Notes: generated by a model from the letters alone, not told the origin. Numbered from the stretch's first letter, positions 27,650 to 43,941 are shown. The stretch is 64,000 nucleotides of DNA from Chrysomallon squamiferum (GCA_012295275.1 CM022667.1:15087168-15151167), one strand, 5' to 3'. Numbers and translations: made by a program.

Positions 27650-29307
27650 TATTATTATTATTACAACTTTCAAATAATCAAATTCTGATAAGAAATTAGA
27701 ATTCAAACAGAACGAAACCATACCTTTTTCACTGTCTTCCTGTTTACCCCATCTGATCTACAATGACGTCATAGCATTGTTAACGTCATGCTGTTGTTAA
27801 CGTCTTACCTTACATTCCCCAACCAAATACGTTTTCACAATTAACTTCTCTAAAAATAACATCAACAGATATAAATGATAAACCAGTGATTTTAGACATA
27901 TGCAAGATGGGTTAGGCTGTTTGTTCAAAGTACTTCAAAAACACCTTAATTCGTTTAATAGTATCATCATTATTTTCTGTTTATCATGCTTACATAACCC
28001 ACAGGTAGTTCAAAATTTCATGAGCTGTAATTTAAAATCCTTTTAGTAGAGAAATTAAAATAAAATAAAATGATAAAACCATTAAGAGCGAAAGCAAAGA
28101 AAAAAAAAAAAATAAAAAAAAAAGAAAAGAATGAAAAGAAAAAACGACGTAAATCGGAATATTTATGGCCTTCGGAGACATCCAGACCAATCCGATCCTA
28201 GAATTTCTGGAAACTTTCTGAAGGTGACGAATTACAGGATATATGCAGCGACAGCTAGCACAATATAATTATAACCTTAACGATAGAAATAATGATTGAA
28301 TTCACATTTAAACCTAGGTGTGGTCTTTGCCTAGCTGGGCAGCAATAAACGCATGCGCCCACCATTTTTAATTAATAAAAGCTTTCGAGCAGAGCAAACT
28401 ACGCATAGTCGGACAGACAAAAGAAATTATCGTTTGGCCCAGAACACGAGGAAAAGAACCATTGTTAGCGGGTAATAAAAATCAATCGATTCTTAGCAAA
28501 GCTATCTTCATTATAATAATCCTATTTTGCTTTTTATTGCAGTAATTTTCCGTTATGATTAAGGCCACAGGTAGATATTTACGTACAACGATCACGTGGC
28601 AATCTTTACTCGTTGACTTATTTATATGTTGTCGCCATGACGACCACCGATTGGCAAAGAAATATTCTGGATAACAGAACCATTGGAACGGCCGTTTGCG
28701 AAAACATTATTTATTCGTGAATAAAAATACGCCATTAACGATTTTGATATTCACACTCACGTACAGACACGAACTTAATATTACAAAGGATGCAAGGTAT
28801 TGTTAAAATTCATACGTTCCAAAACATGATTATGAATAATGAAAGATTACATTTTAATACAAATTCCCTAAAAAACCAACAACAACAATAACAACAACAA
28901 CAAAAACCCACAACATCCAAACAAAAAACAAAAACACAAAAAAAACAAGAACAAACGAATTAATGAATAAATAAACAAATAAATAAATAAATAAATAAAT
29001 AAATAAAAATAAATAAATAAATAAAATGTTTTTCGTCAAATCAAGCAGATTGATCCCACAAACAGTTTTTCCCACACGTAAAAATGAACCCCTGCAGTTA
29101 ATTCCTAAGATAAGGCCATGGCATTTTGGCAGCTGGTAATTTCCCACTTACAAAATGTATGGTTGGCTCCACTAAAACACTGAAACAGGTATACGGACAC
29201 GTTTACATTTAATAACAGTTTGAACGTCCCACAAAACACGTTTATTTATTTTTCATTGTATTTTTTGTTATTATTATAATTTGTTGTTGTTTTTTTTTTT
29301 TTTTTTT

Positions 29308-29392
<85 letters not shown>

Positions 29393-29854
29393 TTGGGCAA
29401 GTTAATAATAACAATAACAAAACAACAAAATAAGTTATTATCAAGCAACAAAAAGTCCAAACTTAAAAAAAAAAATAAAAATAAATAAATAAAAAAGATA
29501 ATTTAAAAGATAAATTTAAAGATTAAAATAAAATTCAATAAAATAATATTAAATTACAATAAATTTAAAATACAGTAAGATAAAACAAACGATAAAAATA
29601 AATAAATACATAAATCAGTAAATGACAATGTGAATATATAATGTAGGGCTGGCATCTGCCAGTTATTTTGTGTGTGTATATATATATTTTATTATTTTCC
29701 TGAAAGCAACATCGACAAGCAGCTGCTGTGACAATAAAGATAAAGATCAAACAAAATAATTTGTTTATTCCAGATGTCGATTTCCTATTTCAGAATGGAG
29801 GTGATACTTTAAATAAATGAAAATAGATCTGAATAATTATATCGATTTAACAAA

Positions 29855-29889
<35 letters not shown>

Positions 29890-30705
29890 CCAAGAATTTC
29901 AAACTATTGTTGTTAACAATGATTAGAATAAATTTTATTTTAATTTCGATTGCATATGTTTAATTAATTAATATTAAATACATATTTTGATATTAATTAT
30001 ATGTTGATAATATTAAATTTTGTTTTATTCAAAACTGATTTCATTTAATTTCAGTTCAGTTGCGTAAAACATTAGTTTGTTATTAATTAATTTTAAATGC
30101 ATGTATTATAATGGTATCTATTAGTAATGCAAAACGCTATTCATTTCTCATATGTTCTCATTTAAAAATATATATTTGTAACTTATTATGTCTAACGCAA
30201 AAATAGGGAACTTGTAGTCTTCAGTTTAAGCAAAATAATCTTTAAATAATAAAAAAACGAATCGAATCATTTGCTGGGAAAAGAATATTATTACAAAACT
30301 GAAATTTTTTTATTAATAGTAAAGTGTAACAGAAATAATTATGTACAGTTCTGTTTTTCCACATCTGTTACAGGTTTTGTTTCTATCAGCCAAAATGACA
30401 TTATAAAATAATGGTTATGTGCTAAAAATATTTCATACGCAGAACTTGTTATTTTATTGTAAAACTTTATTATTAACAAAGGCTGATAATCGCTAAGCTT
30501 TAAACAAAACATTAAGTTCTAAAATAAATAAATACGTTTAAAAAGAGTTGGAAAGATATTTAAGGTATAAAATTCTATTCCAATTAAAACTAGCAGTGGC
30601 TTTTTTTTATATATGTCCAGCGTCATGGAAAAATTAATTAAACACACACATATATATTCTATAGAACTGCATAATTATAATTACTATAGAGTTGTTTTGT
30701 TTTTG

Positions 30706-30739
<34 letters not shown>

Positions 30740-30740
30740 C

Positions 30741-30822
<82 letters not shown>

Positions 30823-32620
30823 TGCAACTGTATAGAAAATATATGTGTGTTTAATTAATATCTCCATGACGCTGGACATATATAAAAAAAAAGCCACTGC
30901 TAGTTTTAACTGGAATAGAATTTTATAAAATAAATATGTTTTCAGCTCTTTTTAAACGTATTTATTTATTTATTTTAGAACATATATATATAAAATCTTC
31001 ATAAAAAAATAGAGGATTTTAATGTCATCATGACCTTGAATAAAATTTAACCCTTACTTCTCTTGTTGTCGTTGTGAAATAAATAAATAAACATGTGAAA
31101 GAAAAAACAACCCCCCACCCCAAACAAACAAGGAAATAAATAAATAAACAACGCAAAGTGCCACACATTTTGAATTATTATAGACATAAATTAAAACAGA
31201 ACTTTCAGATTAAATGCGCAATATGTTATATGAAAAGCAGGCGTCCCGCAATGCACTTGAGCATGTACTTACAGCTGATGCTATTTTCAGTAATGATAAT
31301 TACAAACAGAGAGAAATATTTGTAGTTTCCTAATTGTAGCAGTCTTGACAGATGTCTGATTACGTAATACATGCAAACAAAATACGTGTTTCTAATAGTT
31401 ACCATTATTAGAGCATTTTGAGCGTCACTTCTCGTTAATGAACTGCAATTTAATCTGCCCGTTCTGTTGTTGAATAATAATAACATTAACAAAAAGGACT
31501 GATGGTTATTATTATTAAAAAAAACGCCATTTATCTCATTCACTTTGTTATTGTATTTATCAGTAATGAGAACACATTAAAGAAGAAATACGGTATAAGG
31601 TGTCAAAGCAAGTTGCTTAGTGTGAATGCTGCTTAGCTGCAGCCACTGCACTATTAGCAAATGACCGATATATTCTACGATTCTAACATAAAAAGTCAGT
31701 CTTTGGGGAAAATAAAGTATAACCTTAATGAGGCCAGTGTGTGAGCATTTATAACCGATTCTCCCTTTTTATGACAGCACAAGATGCATTTTAGAATTAT
31801 TTATTAACACATACCACAGCTAATCAAGCGAAAATGACAAAATTGTTTGGAATATGTAAATGACTGCTCCTAACTTCAAGGAGAAGAACACCGTACACTG
31901 CGAAATTAGCCAGAATAACTTGAACCACGCGTTTTATTTTATTCATTACAAAGACACGTTTATATTTTTAACAAAAAACAACAACAGCAATCCAATGGGA
32001 GCATATAAAATGCTAATAAACGTTTTTCTCATCATCGTGTGTACATTTTAACCGCACAAATTAATCACTTTCAATATTCAGCTCTGGCACAGGTTTTTAA
32101 GGTCAAATGATCGATAAGCTGTTGTTGTTCGATTTGTAATTTATTTCTCGTTTGGCAAAGTTCATCTTAGTCACCTGCACACTGCATATATATATAATAC
32201 ATAGAGAGACAATACAAATCTAAATGTATTCATGCACATATAAAATTATATGCTAACATGTTTGCTTATATTTCTATAGGTATATCCATATGTACACACT
32301 TGCACACATATAATATTATATTTCAACATTCATACATATAATTTACATGATTACATACAGATATGTACATATGTAAATATAAGCATGTCTGCATATATAC
32401 ACATTTATATAAAATGAATATATAGTTACATACATACATACAAAATACACCCTTCTCTATGTAGTTAGTAAATAAGCAGTTTATTTTCTCCCCTCTCATT
32501 CGTCTTCCTGTTCTCACTCTCCCCGTTTACTTTTGATTAATTATACATTCCAAGTCTTTTTTTCTGTCTCTCTCGATCTCTTTCTGATTCTGTTTGTCTC
32601 TCTGACTCTTTCTAAGTGTG

Positions 32621-32716
<96 letters not shown>

Positions 32717-34551
32717 TCTGTCTGTCTGTCTGACTCTCACTCGGTGCGCATATTTTTCTCAATCTCTGTTAAAAACAGCACACATTTACTAAAAATAAAG
32801 GATAACTGTCATTATTGATTGTCCTTGAAAACCCGCCCAGTAAATATATTTTCCTTTAGTTATTGTCATTTACAGAGAGCCATGACCTGTGAAACTCATC
32901 TAAACATGTCAGTGACCTTTACTTAATAAATGTCTGTTTTCCTTTTGGATGAAATTTCAAACCAGTATACCAAGAGAATTCTATCTTTGTGGTGAATAGG
33001 CTTGTTTTATTGTTTATCTTAATATCAGACAAGCTCTATGGAATATAATTATACTGGTTACGTATTTGAATTACGTAACACGTAATACCAGTTTTATAGC
33101 TATACACTGTGTGAAATGAAATATGTATGATTATGTTATTATTACGCCTTATACTGAATATGTTGTTGTTTTGAGGGGGGGGTAATGGGTTTTTTGGGGG
33201 TGGAGGGCGGGATGTGGGGTTTTATCTTCTGTTTCTGTTTCTTTTTTTCTTTTTTTTTTTCTCTCTGTAATATGATATCTAAGGTAGAAAATAAACAGGA
33301 AAAAAAAAATTTAAAATATAATGTTACATGTTTTTCTAGGTGTGTGAATGTTTGTATTTGTTGTTGTTGCACAGAGATGTAACTAAAATAGTAAAGGAAT
33401 GTCTGTCTGTACATATTTACTTACATGAATCGATGGAAGAATGTAGGTGGAAAAGAAAAGAAACATGCATGCAGAGTTATAAAAAAAACGTGAAAACAAA
33501 AAAAAGATTAACATTATAGCGATACGAGTTTAGAGGTTAGACCATTTTAAGAACAAACATAAAATAAATAAATAAATAAATAAATGACTTACAAGAAAAG
33601 CTTGCGCAGTAAAAACCCACCAGGTGACGTAAATTTCATTGTTGACGTTAACAAGCGACAATTAGAAAATGTCGAGAAAACATCCTGTTTTTTTTCGTTT
33701 TGTGTAATAATAATTAGTTTCTGTATTCAGTCATTGTAAAAACAAAAAAAAAAAAAAAAAAAAAAAAAAATAATAATAATAAATTTTTTTTTTTTTTTAT
33801 CAAAGAAAGAAACTATTTGTCACGGGATGGGTTTCAGGATTAAACCTATACAGCGCGCTCGTTCAGTTCTTTACTAACCCTCATTCCACTCGTAATAACA
33901 ACAGAAAAAAAAAAAAAAATACTACGAAAAAAACAACAACGAAAAATAGCTAAAAAAAGTTAGCGAGGTCACTCTGAACAACTAGATAACAGTTTTTTAA
34001 GTGATAACAGAAAAAAGTCTTATAAGTGTCACTATTAAACTCGTTCGGAGTCTTGTTGTATGTTGTTTAAAAAATAATATGATTAATAATTTGAAACACA
34101 TGAAAGAAAAAACGAAAGTCTTGATTTTAGAAATTAGTAAATAAATATATAAAGAACAATCTAATTATTAACAAAAAACTTTAGTATTTTGAAGGATAAT
34201 AATATTTTAAGATGTTAACTGTTAATTTTTAACACATTTTAATCATAAAATTATTAATTATTAACGAGGGGAGGTCACTCCAACTAACACTTTCAAAAGC
34301 AGACGGCAATTCGAAGAAACGTTTTTTGGTCAAGTTGTTATTTTAATGTATTAAAATATATAAATATTTGTTTAACACTTAACATAAACGCAGGAAAAAA
34401 TATTACACTAAAAGGTAAACAATTGTTATAACATGATTTTTGGTTGTTTTGTTTTGTTTGTTTTTGCTTTAAGTTGTTATATCATCTGGTCTTTCTTGAC
34501 AGAAACGTACAAGTTTTATATTTGAAAATACAAATAACTTCAGTAAAACAA

Positions 34552-34600
<49 letters not shown>

Positions 34601-34739
34601 ATTATTATTTTAAATATGTGAATAATTATGTTATTTCATGAAAATCTGTCATGTCAGTAAATAAATAATTGAACAGTATTATTAAAAGTTAGCTACGTAT
34701 GCTTGATAATTCAAATTATTGTTGTTGTTGTTGTTGTTG

Positions 34740-34770
<31 letters not shown>

Positions 34771-35684
34771 CTTTTCTTCTAGGTTGTTTATGTAACTGCC
34801 ACTTTGCCGTATCTACTTCTGTTGATTCTTCTTGTACGGGGACTAACGTTACCAGGAGCTGTAGATGGACTGATATTTTATCTCAAGCCAAACTTCAGCA
34901 AATTGCTTGAAGTGCAGGTATACCATCAATAATTATTTTTTATTTCTATACATAAAAACAAGATCATTTTGATAGTTATTTATTAAATGATATAAACATT
35001 TAATCAAATATTACTACTACTTCTACTACTACCACCACTACTACTACTAATAATCATTGTCATCATCATTATTATCATCATCATCAACAACAACATCATA
35101 ATAACAAAACATTAATTTAAAGAATAAATAAGAAAGCTGTCAATTCAATTTCTTTTCTAAAATTTATAAATTATTATTTTGTTTCCTTCTAATTGTTGTG
35201 TACATATCATAAGAACAGTGTTATGAAGAAGGCTAAAAAATAAAAACAACACAGTCCATTTATTCTCACACAAAGTGTGTATATTTTTATCATATTTTAG
35301 TTTTTAGCTAGAGCTGATCACTTGGATTAACATAACATTTTTTATATATCCTGACTTTTTACTGATAGAACCAAAGCTATACACTCAGACATAATATTAT
35401 TCTGTTGACTTACATGCAGTTATGGTTTTTTTGTTTGTTTGATTATTTATTTATTTATTAATTTTTATCTTATTTATTTATTTATTTTTCTGTTTCATTC
35501 AGGTATGGCTAGAAGCTTGTCTTCAAGTGTTCTATTCTCTTGGACCAGCCTGGGGTGGTATTATTACTATGGCCAGTTACAACAAGTTCAGCAACAACTG
35601 TTTAAGGTAAAGTGAATAAGTTTCAAGAATTATTATAAATTAATTTTCTATATGACAAAAACATTTATATATAAAAAAAGAAAA

Positions 35685-35715
<31 letters not shown>

Positions 35716-38700
35716 TATTTTTTAAATCTTTAGACATTTTAATTATTTAAATTTTATTTATTTATTTATTATTATTATTATTATTATTTATCATTTATTT
35801 AATTACTTATTTTTCATTGTTTTCTTTTTCTTTCTTTTTTTGCTTTTATTTTGACTCTTTATTATATTTTTAAAACAACATTTTGCTTTCAGTCCCTGAT
35901 TTGCAGCAGACATACATCATTTTTAAGATTTGTGCATTGATGTGTATTTCTTTGTACATATATCTGTCTTGTCTATGTATTTCTGCTTCTCTGTGTTCCT
36001 TAGTGTTACTGCATTTGTATGTCTGTTTTTATTTCTCATTGTATATGAATGTTTTGGGGCTTCTTTTATTTATGTCTGTACTGTCTTAGTTTTGGTGAAT
36101 AATAACACTGACATTGACTCAAAACAGTTTACAGCTGTCACAATCATCAGCTACTGCTGAACACAAGGAAAAGAATGAAATGTTTGTTTACTGGTACTTC
36201 AACAACACTTCATTTTTTAATGTCCTTTTCAACTTCCTTGAAAAGCAAATCATTTTGTTGCTAATTCAGTAAATGTTTCATTTCCGAGCTAGCAGATTTT
36301 TAGACCTTTTCTGCATAATTTTATATATATTTTGTAAATGAGATGTTGGTTTGTGTAAAATATGGCATTTTTAATATTTCCATTCAAAATCCTAAAGTTC
36401 ATTCTTTGTAAAGACTGATTAAAACAAACCTTAAAACATAAAATTTATTACATTACTGTTAACTTGCCCTTCATCTCAGCAGTGACATGTTGCATTGCTA
36501 CTATTTAAAAAACTGGAATAAACAATTCACATTTTGGGGTTTTAAAATATAATATTTGCTAATAAAAATAAACTGGGAGTTAAAATTTTGATTTAAATGA
36601 ATGAGGTTATTATGAAAGTACAGTGAATACTGGTCAGATCAAGTTATTTCGAAACTGTTCAAGTCTCAGATAAAGTTACAATTATGTTCAAAATATCACT
36701 GGTACTGATTTCATTAGACTATATTGAATGCTAGTAATTATTTTTTGATTTACTATAGGCAGTAAAGATAATGAATGAATCTGGCTGAAGATATCACATA
36801 TTTTGGTATAAACTAAATTTATTTCTGTTACAGTGTGTTGAACTCCACTGAACAAACATTTCTTTCTTTCTAAACACACCACTGTCCACATGTCCTGACT
36901 GACATCACCTCTCTCATTACAGAGATTCAATTTTAGTTACCTTCATCAGTGAAGGTACTAGCATATATGCTGGCTTCGTCATATTTACTGTCCTTGGAGT
37001 TATGGCACATCGCCAGGGTGTGCATGTGTCAGAGGTTGTCTCATCAGGTGAGAATTTATTAATACTACCTTTTCATACTGGCCTTCTGTTTTGACCTGAG
37101 AGAGATAGACCATTATTGATTTATATTGTCAGTTTTTCAGGGAGTGTACAGATGTGTATTATTTAATAGTATATTCGAGGGCATATGTTGCTGATGTTCA
37201 AAACAACAGATGTCTGCTGTAGCTGATAATAGAATTATTGATTTCAAATTTAATTGTGAACCTGAGGATCAGATATTTTGTGAAATGAATAAAATAATAA
37301 AAAAATATTAAGAAAAAAAAAATTTAAAAGAAACTAAGGAAGAAAAATGAAAACCCCAAAAGAATGTAATAGAATAAAACAAAATAAAATAAAATAAATA
37401 AGAAAGAAAGAAAACAAAATAACAAGGTTAAAATCTCTAATATATTATGTTTAATAATATAATAATAATAATAACAATAATAATAATATTAATAATATTA
37501 ATAATATTAATAATATTAATAATATCAATAATAATAATAATATTAATAATATTAATAATAACATCAATAATATTAATAATAAGAATAAATATCTCCATTT
37601 GTCATCTTTTCTTCTCTCATATAGTCATACATGTTTATTATTGTTTTGGGTTCACATAATTTCTTTTCTGAAAATCACTTGGCAAACAAATGTGGCTGTT
37701 TTTCATATGCAGAAAATTAGTATGTTTTGACAGGGAGGAATAAGTCAATTCTTTGTCAGAAGTCTTTTTTATAATTATGAAATGATAGACACACATATGC
37801 CTTGGTATGTACTATTACGCTGGCTGCATTTCCTGATGAACTGACAATAGAATTACTGAAATTATGATATTATAGTTATAATGAAAGACGTATGTAAGAG
37901 ACATGGTTGTATGTAAGTTTATCACAAAGTTAAATAAACATTTTAAAAATGTTTCTTTTAATTTTATTTTCAATATTATTTTGTAAATTTAAGGGAACAG
38001 TTTTTCAGTGATGGACAAATTTTTAGAACATCGATATTTAAACATTTTTAAGTAAAGGAAATTTGTTGAGAAACAACAACAAAAAAAAAGAGCTAAATTT
38101 TGAAACAGATGTCATTTAAGAATGTGCTTATAGACATTTTTTATTTATTCATATAGCTACACATACTGATTTTGCATTATCAGTGAAAGAAGGAAAGACA
38201 ATTACATAAAAATGTAAATTTAAAGTAATTCTTTGGATTCAATAGTATTGAACTTATTTAACTTGTAGAGTCTCTAATCAAGATTCAAACACAGTTTAAA
38301 CCTCAATTGTTTGATACACTTGAGGAATTAGAATTTAGAAATTTAATGTTTTTGAGCCTTGAGAGTTCTTAAAGTTTTATAAGTTCAAACTACTATTCTA
38401 GTTTAAGAGCAGTTCATATTTTAAAGCAGCGTGTATTCATGCAGAGTTGAAAATTTGAAAACTCTGTTCGAAACTGAAGATGTTTTAAAATATCAACATT
38501 TAGTATGTGTAGCTTTGAAAAATACACAGTTAAAAGATTGTAAGTATCGATGTCAAATAGTAACACTGATCCTCACTGCAGTCCCATTATAATTTCCTTC
38601 AGGTCAAATGTGAAATGGCTAAAATTATTCTTGAAATGGCTAACTGATTTGTATTTTTAAAATCTCTCTCTTTTCTAACACTTTACCCTTTATTAACAAA

Positions 38701-40018
38701 CAGAGAGTATTAGAAATAATGACCAAGATAAATATTAAAAAATAAAAAAATAAAATAACAAAGCAACAGTTTTTGTTACTTTCATTTTAATACTGAAAAT
38801 CTTGTGTTCATAATATTTTACTATAGTCATTTTTATCTGCTGAACAAGTTTATATTATTTTATTTTATTTTATTTTATTTTATTTGCTTATTGATATGTT
38901 TATTATTTATCAGTTTATTAATTTAATTTATATTTTATTTATTTATTTACTTACCTTCATAAAAACTTACCTATTTATTTATATTTTATTGAATAGAAAA
39001 TTATTTATCCATATAAAATTTTTTGTATATATTATTGTCACAGGAGGAATTTTGGGGTAATATGTCATTTGATTTTTGATTTTTGTTTTCCTTTATAATT
39101 GTGTGGACTAATATATTGCTAGATTAAATTATAAGTTTTAATAATGAAATGAATGATCTCACCCATTAAAATGGATGCCTTAGTTTTGAGGTATATTGCA
39201 TATAGCTAACTGAAAAGACCCATTCTTTTCTCCTAGTCCAGTTAATAAACACATTTAATCACACCTAAGGATTTTCTTCAGTAGGAATTTGATACTTCTC
39301 TCCCTAATGTTTTCCACTGCTGATTAATAGTAAGGCTGTTTACATTTCTTAAAGGCTGTTCTTTAATAATATGATATAAGATTTCCACCCTTCTTTCATT
39401 TGCACAGGTCAAATGTGACATTTTAATGGTTCATCACACAAAACTGGTATTAATGTCATATGAACAAACTAATTATTTTTCATTTGGATTGTGAATGCTT
39501 CATATGATTTCATAATTTGAATTAATGTAATAAAAAGGAGAGAGAGAGAAAAAAGAACAACTTTAGTTCTTACAGGAAAAAAAAGGTTACATTTCTGTTT
39601 TCTGACCACATTCCTTAAAAAAATCATATTAATTATCTCAGCTGGTTGTTTAGTCCGACTTATTCCTATTGCTGTAACGTGTAACTATGATAAAATAAGA
39701 TGTCCAATTTCAAAACAGATATTACATTTTTCATCTTCATTTTCAATTCAGACAGTTATTCTGACACTCATATCATTGTATTCCCTCAATAATAAGGGAT
39801 TTCTTTCTTTTTTGAGAGGGGAATGTTTCTACCAAAAAGGCTATTACAGTGACAAGATGAAAATGACTTCCCTTTTCCTCCAAGACAATACATTTCTTAC
39901 TTCACCAAAAACTGCAGGTTTTAGTTGATATGACCAGTCATTTTCCTCACACCCAGTTTCTCCTTTTCTCCCAAACAGTATATTTCTTACTCCAGCAGTT
40001 TGATAGGTATTATTTATT

Positions 40019-40054
<36 letters not shown>

Positions 40055-42118
40055 TAAAATAATATGGTGAGTCCTTTTCCTTTCATCCAGCTTAGCAACA
40101 GATATCTTGCATCTATTCTAATAGAAAGATGAAAAGAGCTGCCCTTTTCATATTCTTGATAATGCTTTTAGTTCCAAAAATGGAAAGAACCCACACTTAA
40201 TTGTACACAATTTTCTAATTTCTGCACAGGGGTATAATTAATCCTTTTCATACTACCTCAGTTAGATGGAATTTTCATATATTTGTGTGTTTGTGTGTGT
40301 ATGTGTATGTTTGAAATGGGTCCCTATTACAGATTATGTCATTATCAACTCAATCCTTCACAAAATCTTCATATATTGAAAACAAATTCTTTTTTTTTGT
40401 TTTATTTTTTTTTCCATTTCCTTTTTTATTTATTTATCTTTTTTTATTTTATTTTTTATTTATTTATTTATTTTAATTTTTTTTCTGTTTCTCAAATACA
40501 TAAATCACAGGGTTTAAATTTAAAATGGGTGAAGTTTTGTTGTTTTTTTTAAAAAGAAAAAGAAAAAGTCTTTCATCTCATTTTCATGCATGTACATGTA
40601 TGTATTTGATGGAATATATTTTAACTTCATTTCAGACAAGAGAAGGTCTGCATCTCGGAATTATGTTGGCTTGTGCCGTGTCACTTGTGTATGTACTAAG
40701 CAGAAAAAGTAACAAAGTCAATTTCAGCATTTTATATGCATATCCATTAATAACATTTAAAATGTTATAGTTAATATAATTAGTCCTAAAAGTTTATAAA
40801 TTAATTTATATAAATGAAACACTCTTAAATTAATATTCTGTTATTGTTTGCAAATATTTCCTGAAAGGATCATTTCATTTATGAAAGTAAATAAATAATA
40901 TTTTTTTCAAAAAGTAGAAAATAAGTAGGGAAATAAATGAACAAATAAACAAATCGCAATATGTTAAAATAATTTTTTTAAAAGTAATTATAAAATTTTA
41001 TTTTAATATTAATGATAGTGTATTTAATATAAAACTATATTTTTATTAATAAATACATAATAAATCTATTAAAATTGTATTTAAAAGCTGATTAATAAAA
41101 TATTTTTAATACATATTTCTTAACTTTGAATTCTCTTTATGTTTATTTTTGGCAAATTATCACTGCTGTGTCACAAGAAGTGATATTATTATGTTATGTG
41201 TTATATAATTCAACTTTACTCATCAACAAGTTTTTATTTGCCATAACAACCATAATTGTGCCAGTCTACTAATATAATCATTGTAACTAATGCTTAGGAA
41301 AATGTCTAGTTTCAGCCTAAAATGATTGCAGTATAAATAACACAAGTTGAAATATAACAGGAATATGCACAGATAATTTGAATTAAGTCAATAAAATGAA
41401 AATGTCGGGCAATAATAAAGTTTTACTAGTATTAACACCGAAAAATTTAACAACTAATAAAATTTCAACAGTGAAATTTAATTGTATTTAAGATGCAGAT
41501 CTATAAAGAAAGTTTTTTGGGGTCATCTGGAAACTGATAACTCCTGTTTTATTGCTGTAAGACTAAAAACAAACTAATGTCCAACTGATCCTTGTGGAAA
41601 GATAATGTTTTAATTCCAAGATCTATTCTTTCAGCTGCTGAGACATTCTTCCCATATACTAGCAGTTTGCAATATTCATCTGTGATGGTCAGTCTTTATA
41701 ATAATTTAGGCAGACCTATTGTTCTTATAATATTGAATGGTTAAACTAGAATATTTTGAAAATAATGGTGTGTTCTATTAGATTAAAATTTAAAAAATCA
41801 GTCAATACTGACAAACATTATGTCTGACAGGATAAAAGATGCTGGCAGATATTCTTTTAATCATTTAATCATGCCACTGTTTATGACTGTTTTGTCCCAA
41901 ATTACTTCATATGTTCTTTGTGGACACCAGTCTATAACAGTTTCTTTTGTAGAACTATTTCAGAGACCACTAAATATATTTATCCTCAACTCTTTTTTTT
42001 AAAGAACCTATATAAATGGTCAAAAATATTGCTGATAATATCACTTCAGACATTATAGCAGTGTTTAAAATATTCATAATTTTTATTGAAATTATATGAA
42101 CTCATAAATACATTTATT

Positions 42119-42184
<66 letters not shown>

Positions 42185-42187
42185 TAA

Positions 42188-42218
<31 letters not shown>

Positions 42219-43908
42219 CTGAAAAGAATAAAAACATTAATCCGAGGTGATAAAATACTTTGTTTTAAAAGTTAGAATAATGCATACACATTCAGATTAT
42301 TTATATAATAAAATATGACATATAAGTCAACCGCGTAATTTTATTTATATACTTTATATATTTCTTGTGATAAAACTTTTGTAACTTATATTTGCTGTTG
42401 TTTCAGGAAATATGTATATATGAATATGTGTTGTTATGTTTATGCAGATTTTATTGAACTGAAAATGCTCTCCTGTATTTGAAAACAAAGCAATATTATT
42501 TTACAAAAATAGTGCAATTAGGAGATTTCATTTAATTTTTAATTACTTGATAGAAAATAACAATAGACTTAGAATTTACTGTACAAAATTTAAAAATTTC
42601 AATGGGTTCTTTTACCTTATTTGATTATTCATCCTGAACTTTTATATAATAATAAAACATACTGCCATCTCACATTAAATGTAAGTATTGGGATATAAAT
42701 ATATACTGGTATATAATAATTATCTCCTAACACATATATATTTTCAAGATATAATAATAAAGCTTTACCAATGTCTTTTCCAGATGCATAAAAATACTGA
42801 ATTGGAAAAAAAAAAGGGCCAGTAATCTCAAATTATTCCGTAAAAAGTCTGAATCATAAAGAAACAGACCATAATAAGAATTTTATATATATATATATGT
42901 ATACTTCAAACATACATCAGTCAACTAGTTCATTATAATCTTTGATAAATTAAAATATTAGTTTATTATATCAATCTGCTGTACTGAAAAACTAGTTAAT
43001 ACTTTAATTCACTGAATTTTTATTCATGGTTTTGAACTCATAAAGCAGTTTCTCTTCAAGACACTGTTCCCTATTCATCCTGGAAAAAAAAACAAAAAAA
43101 ACAAAAACTAAAGTGAAGTGATAGTATTTTGCAGTGTATAAATCAGTCCAGCTGTAACACAAATTTAATCAAAGTAATCCAACTTACTGTGTACCAGCAG
43201 TCTGCACACATGCTACTTTCAGCATAAAACATCAGATCATAGTTGACATGTTGAAACATTAAACATCATTTCCCTTAATGGATTAGCTAAATGGATATAT
43301 GTTTGAAGTAAACAAATATAAACGTCCATTTTGATATGAATCAGTATTTTTTTGCACTATATTTTAAGACAGTTGGTATTATTAACTGTTGTTCTTCCTG
43401 GATATCATACAGGAGAGTATTTTGTGTGCATCTGAATGAAGATGTTCTGAATGATGTATCATAATGTTCATAATAATGTCTGTTAATGTTCTTGATCTCT
43501 TGGTGTATGGTGAAAAGGACATTCTCTTTATTTAAAAGTGTTCTTGTTTATTAATTATATTTAAAAATAACAGGACAGTTCAATTTCTTTAATAACTGAA
43601 CACATTTTATTTTTTTGATACAGTATTGAATGACTTGATTTAACCATCAAAAAATAAATAAATAAAGAAAGAAAGAAAGAAAGAAAGAAGAAAAGAAAAG
43701 AAATAGAAAAATAATTAAAGAAATAAAGAAAACCCAAATGCAGATATAATTTGAAAATAATCATCTGCATTATTTATTTAAATTATTAATTAATTAAAAC
43801 TTTTACTAGCTTGACACGTTTATAATTTCCTATTTTTAAAAAAAATAAATAAATAAATTTATTTACAAGACTTATCCTTTTTAGCATACACCACAAACAT
43901 TTCATAGC

Positions 43909-43941
<33 letters not shown>

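Larger units (their letters stand above)
26946..34782 (+). other. SLC6 intron 4
   Basis: A phase 0 intron of about 7.8 kb. It contains (ATC)n at 27616-27647, AAAT repeats at 28975-29024, poly-T plus (TTA)n at 29291-29391, AAAT repeats near 29852-29889, the 466-bp foldback element at 30516-30981, (TC)n plus TG at 32624-32717, poly-A at 33743-33770, (TTA)n at 34553-34598, and (TGT)n/(TTA)n at 34720-34770 directly before the exon 5 acceptor. The stretch 28130-28770 is more complex and CpG-rich and may be regulatory. Confidence 0.85.
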
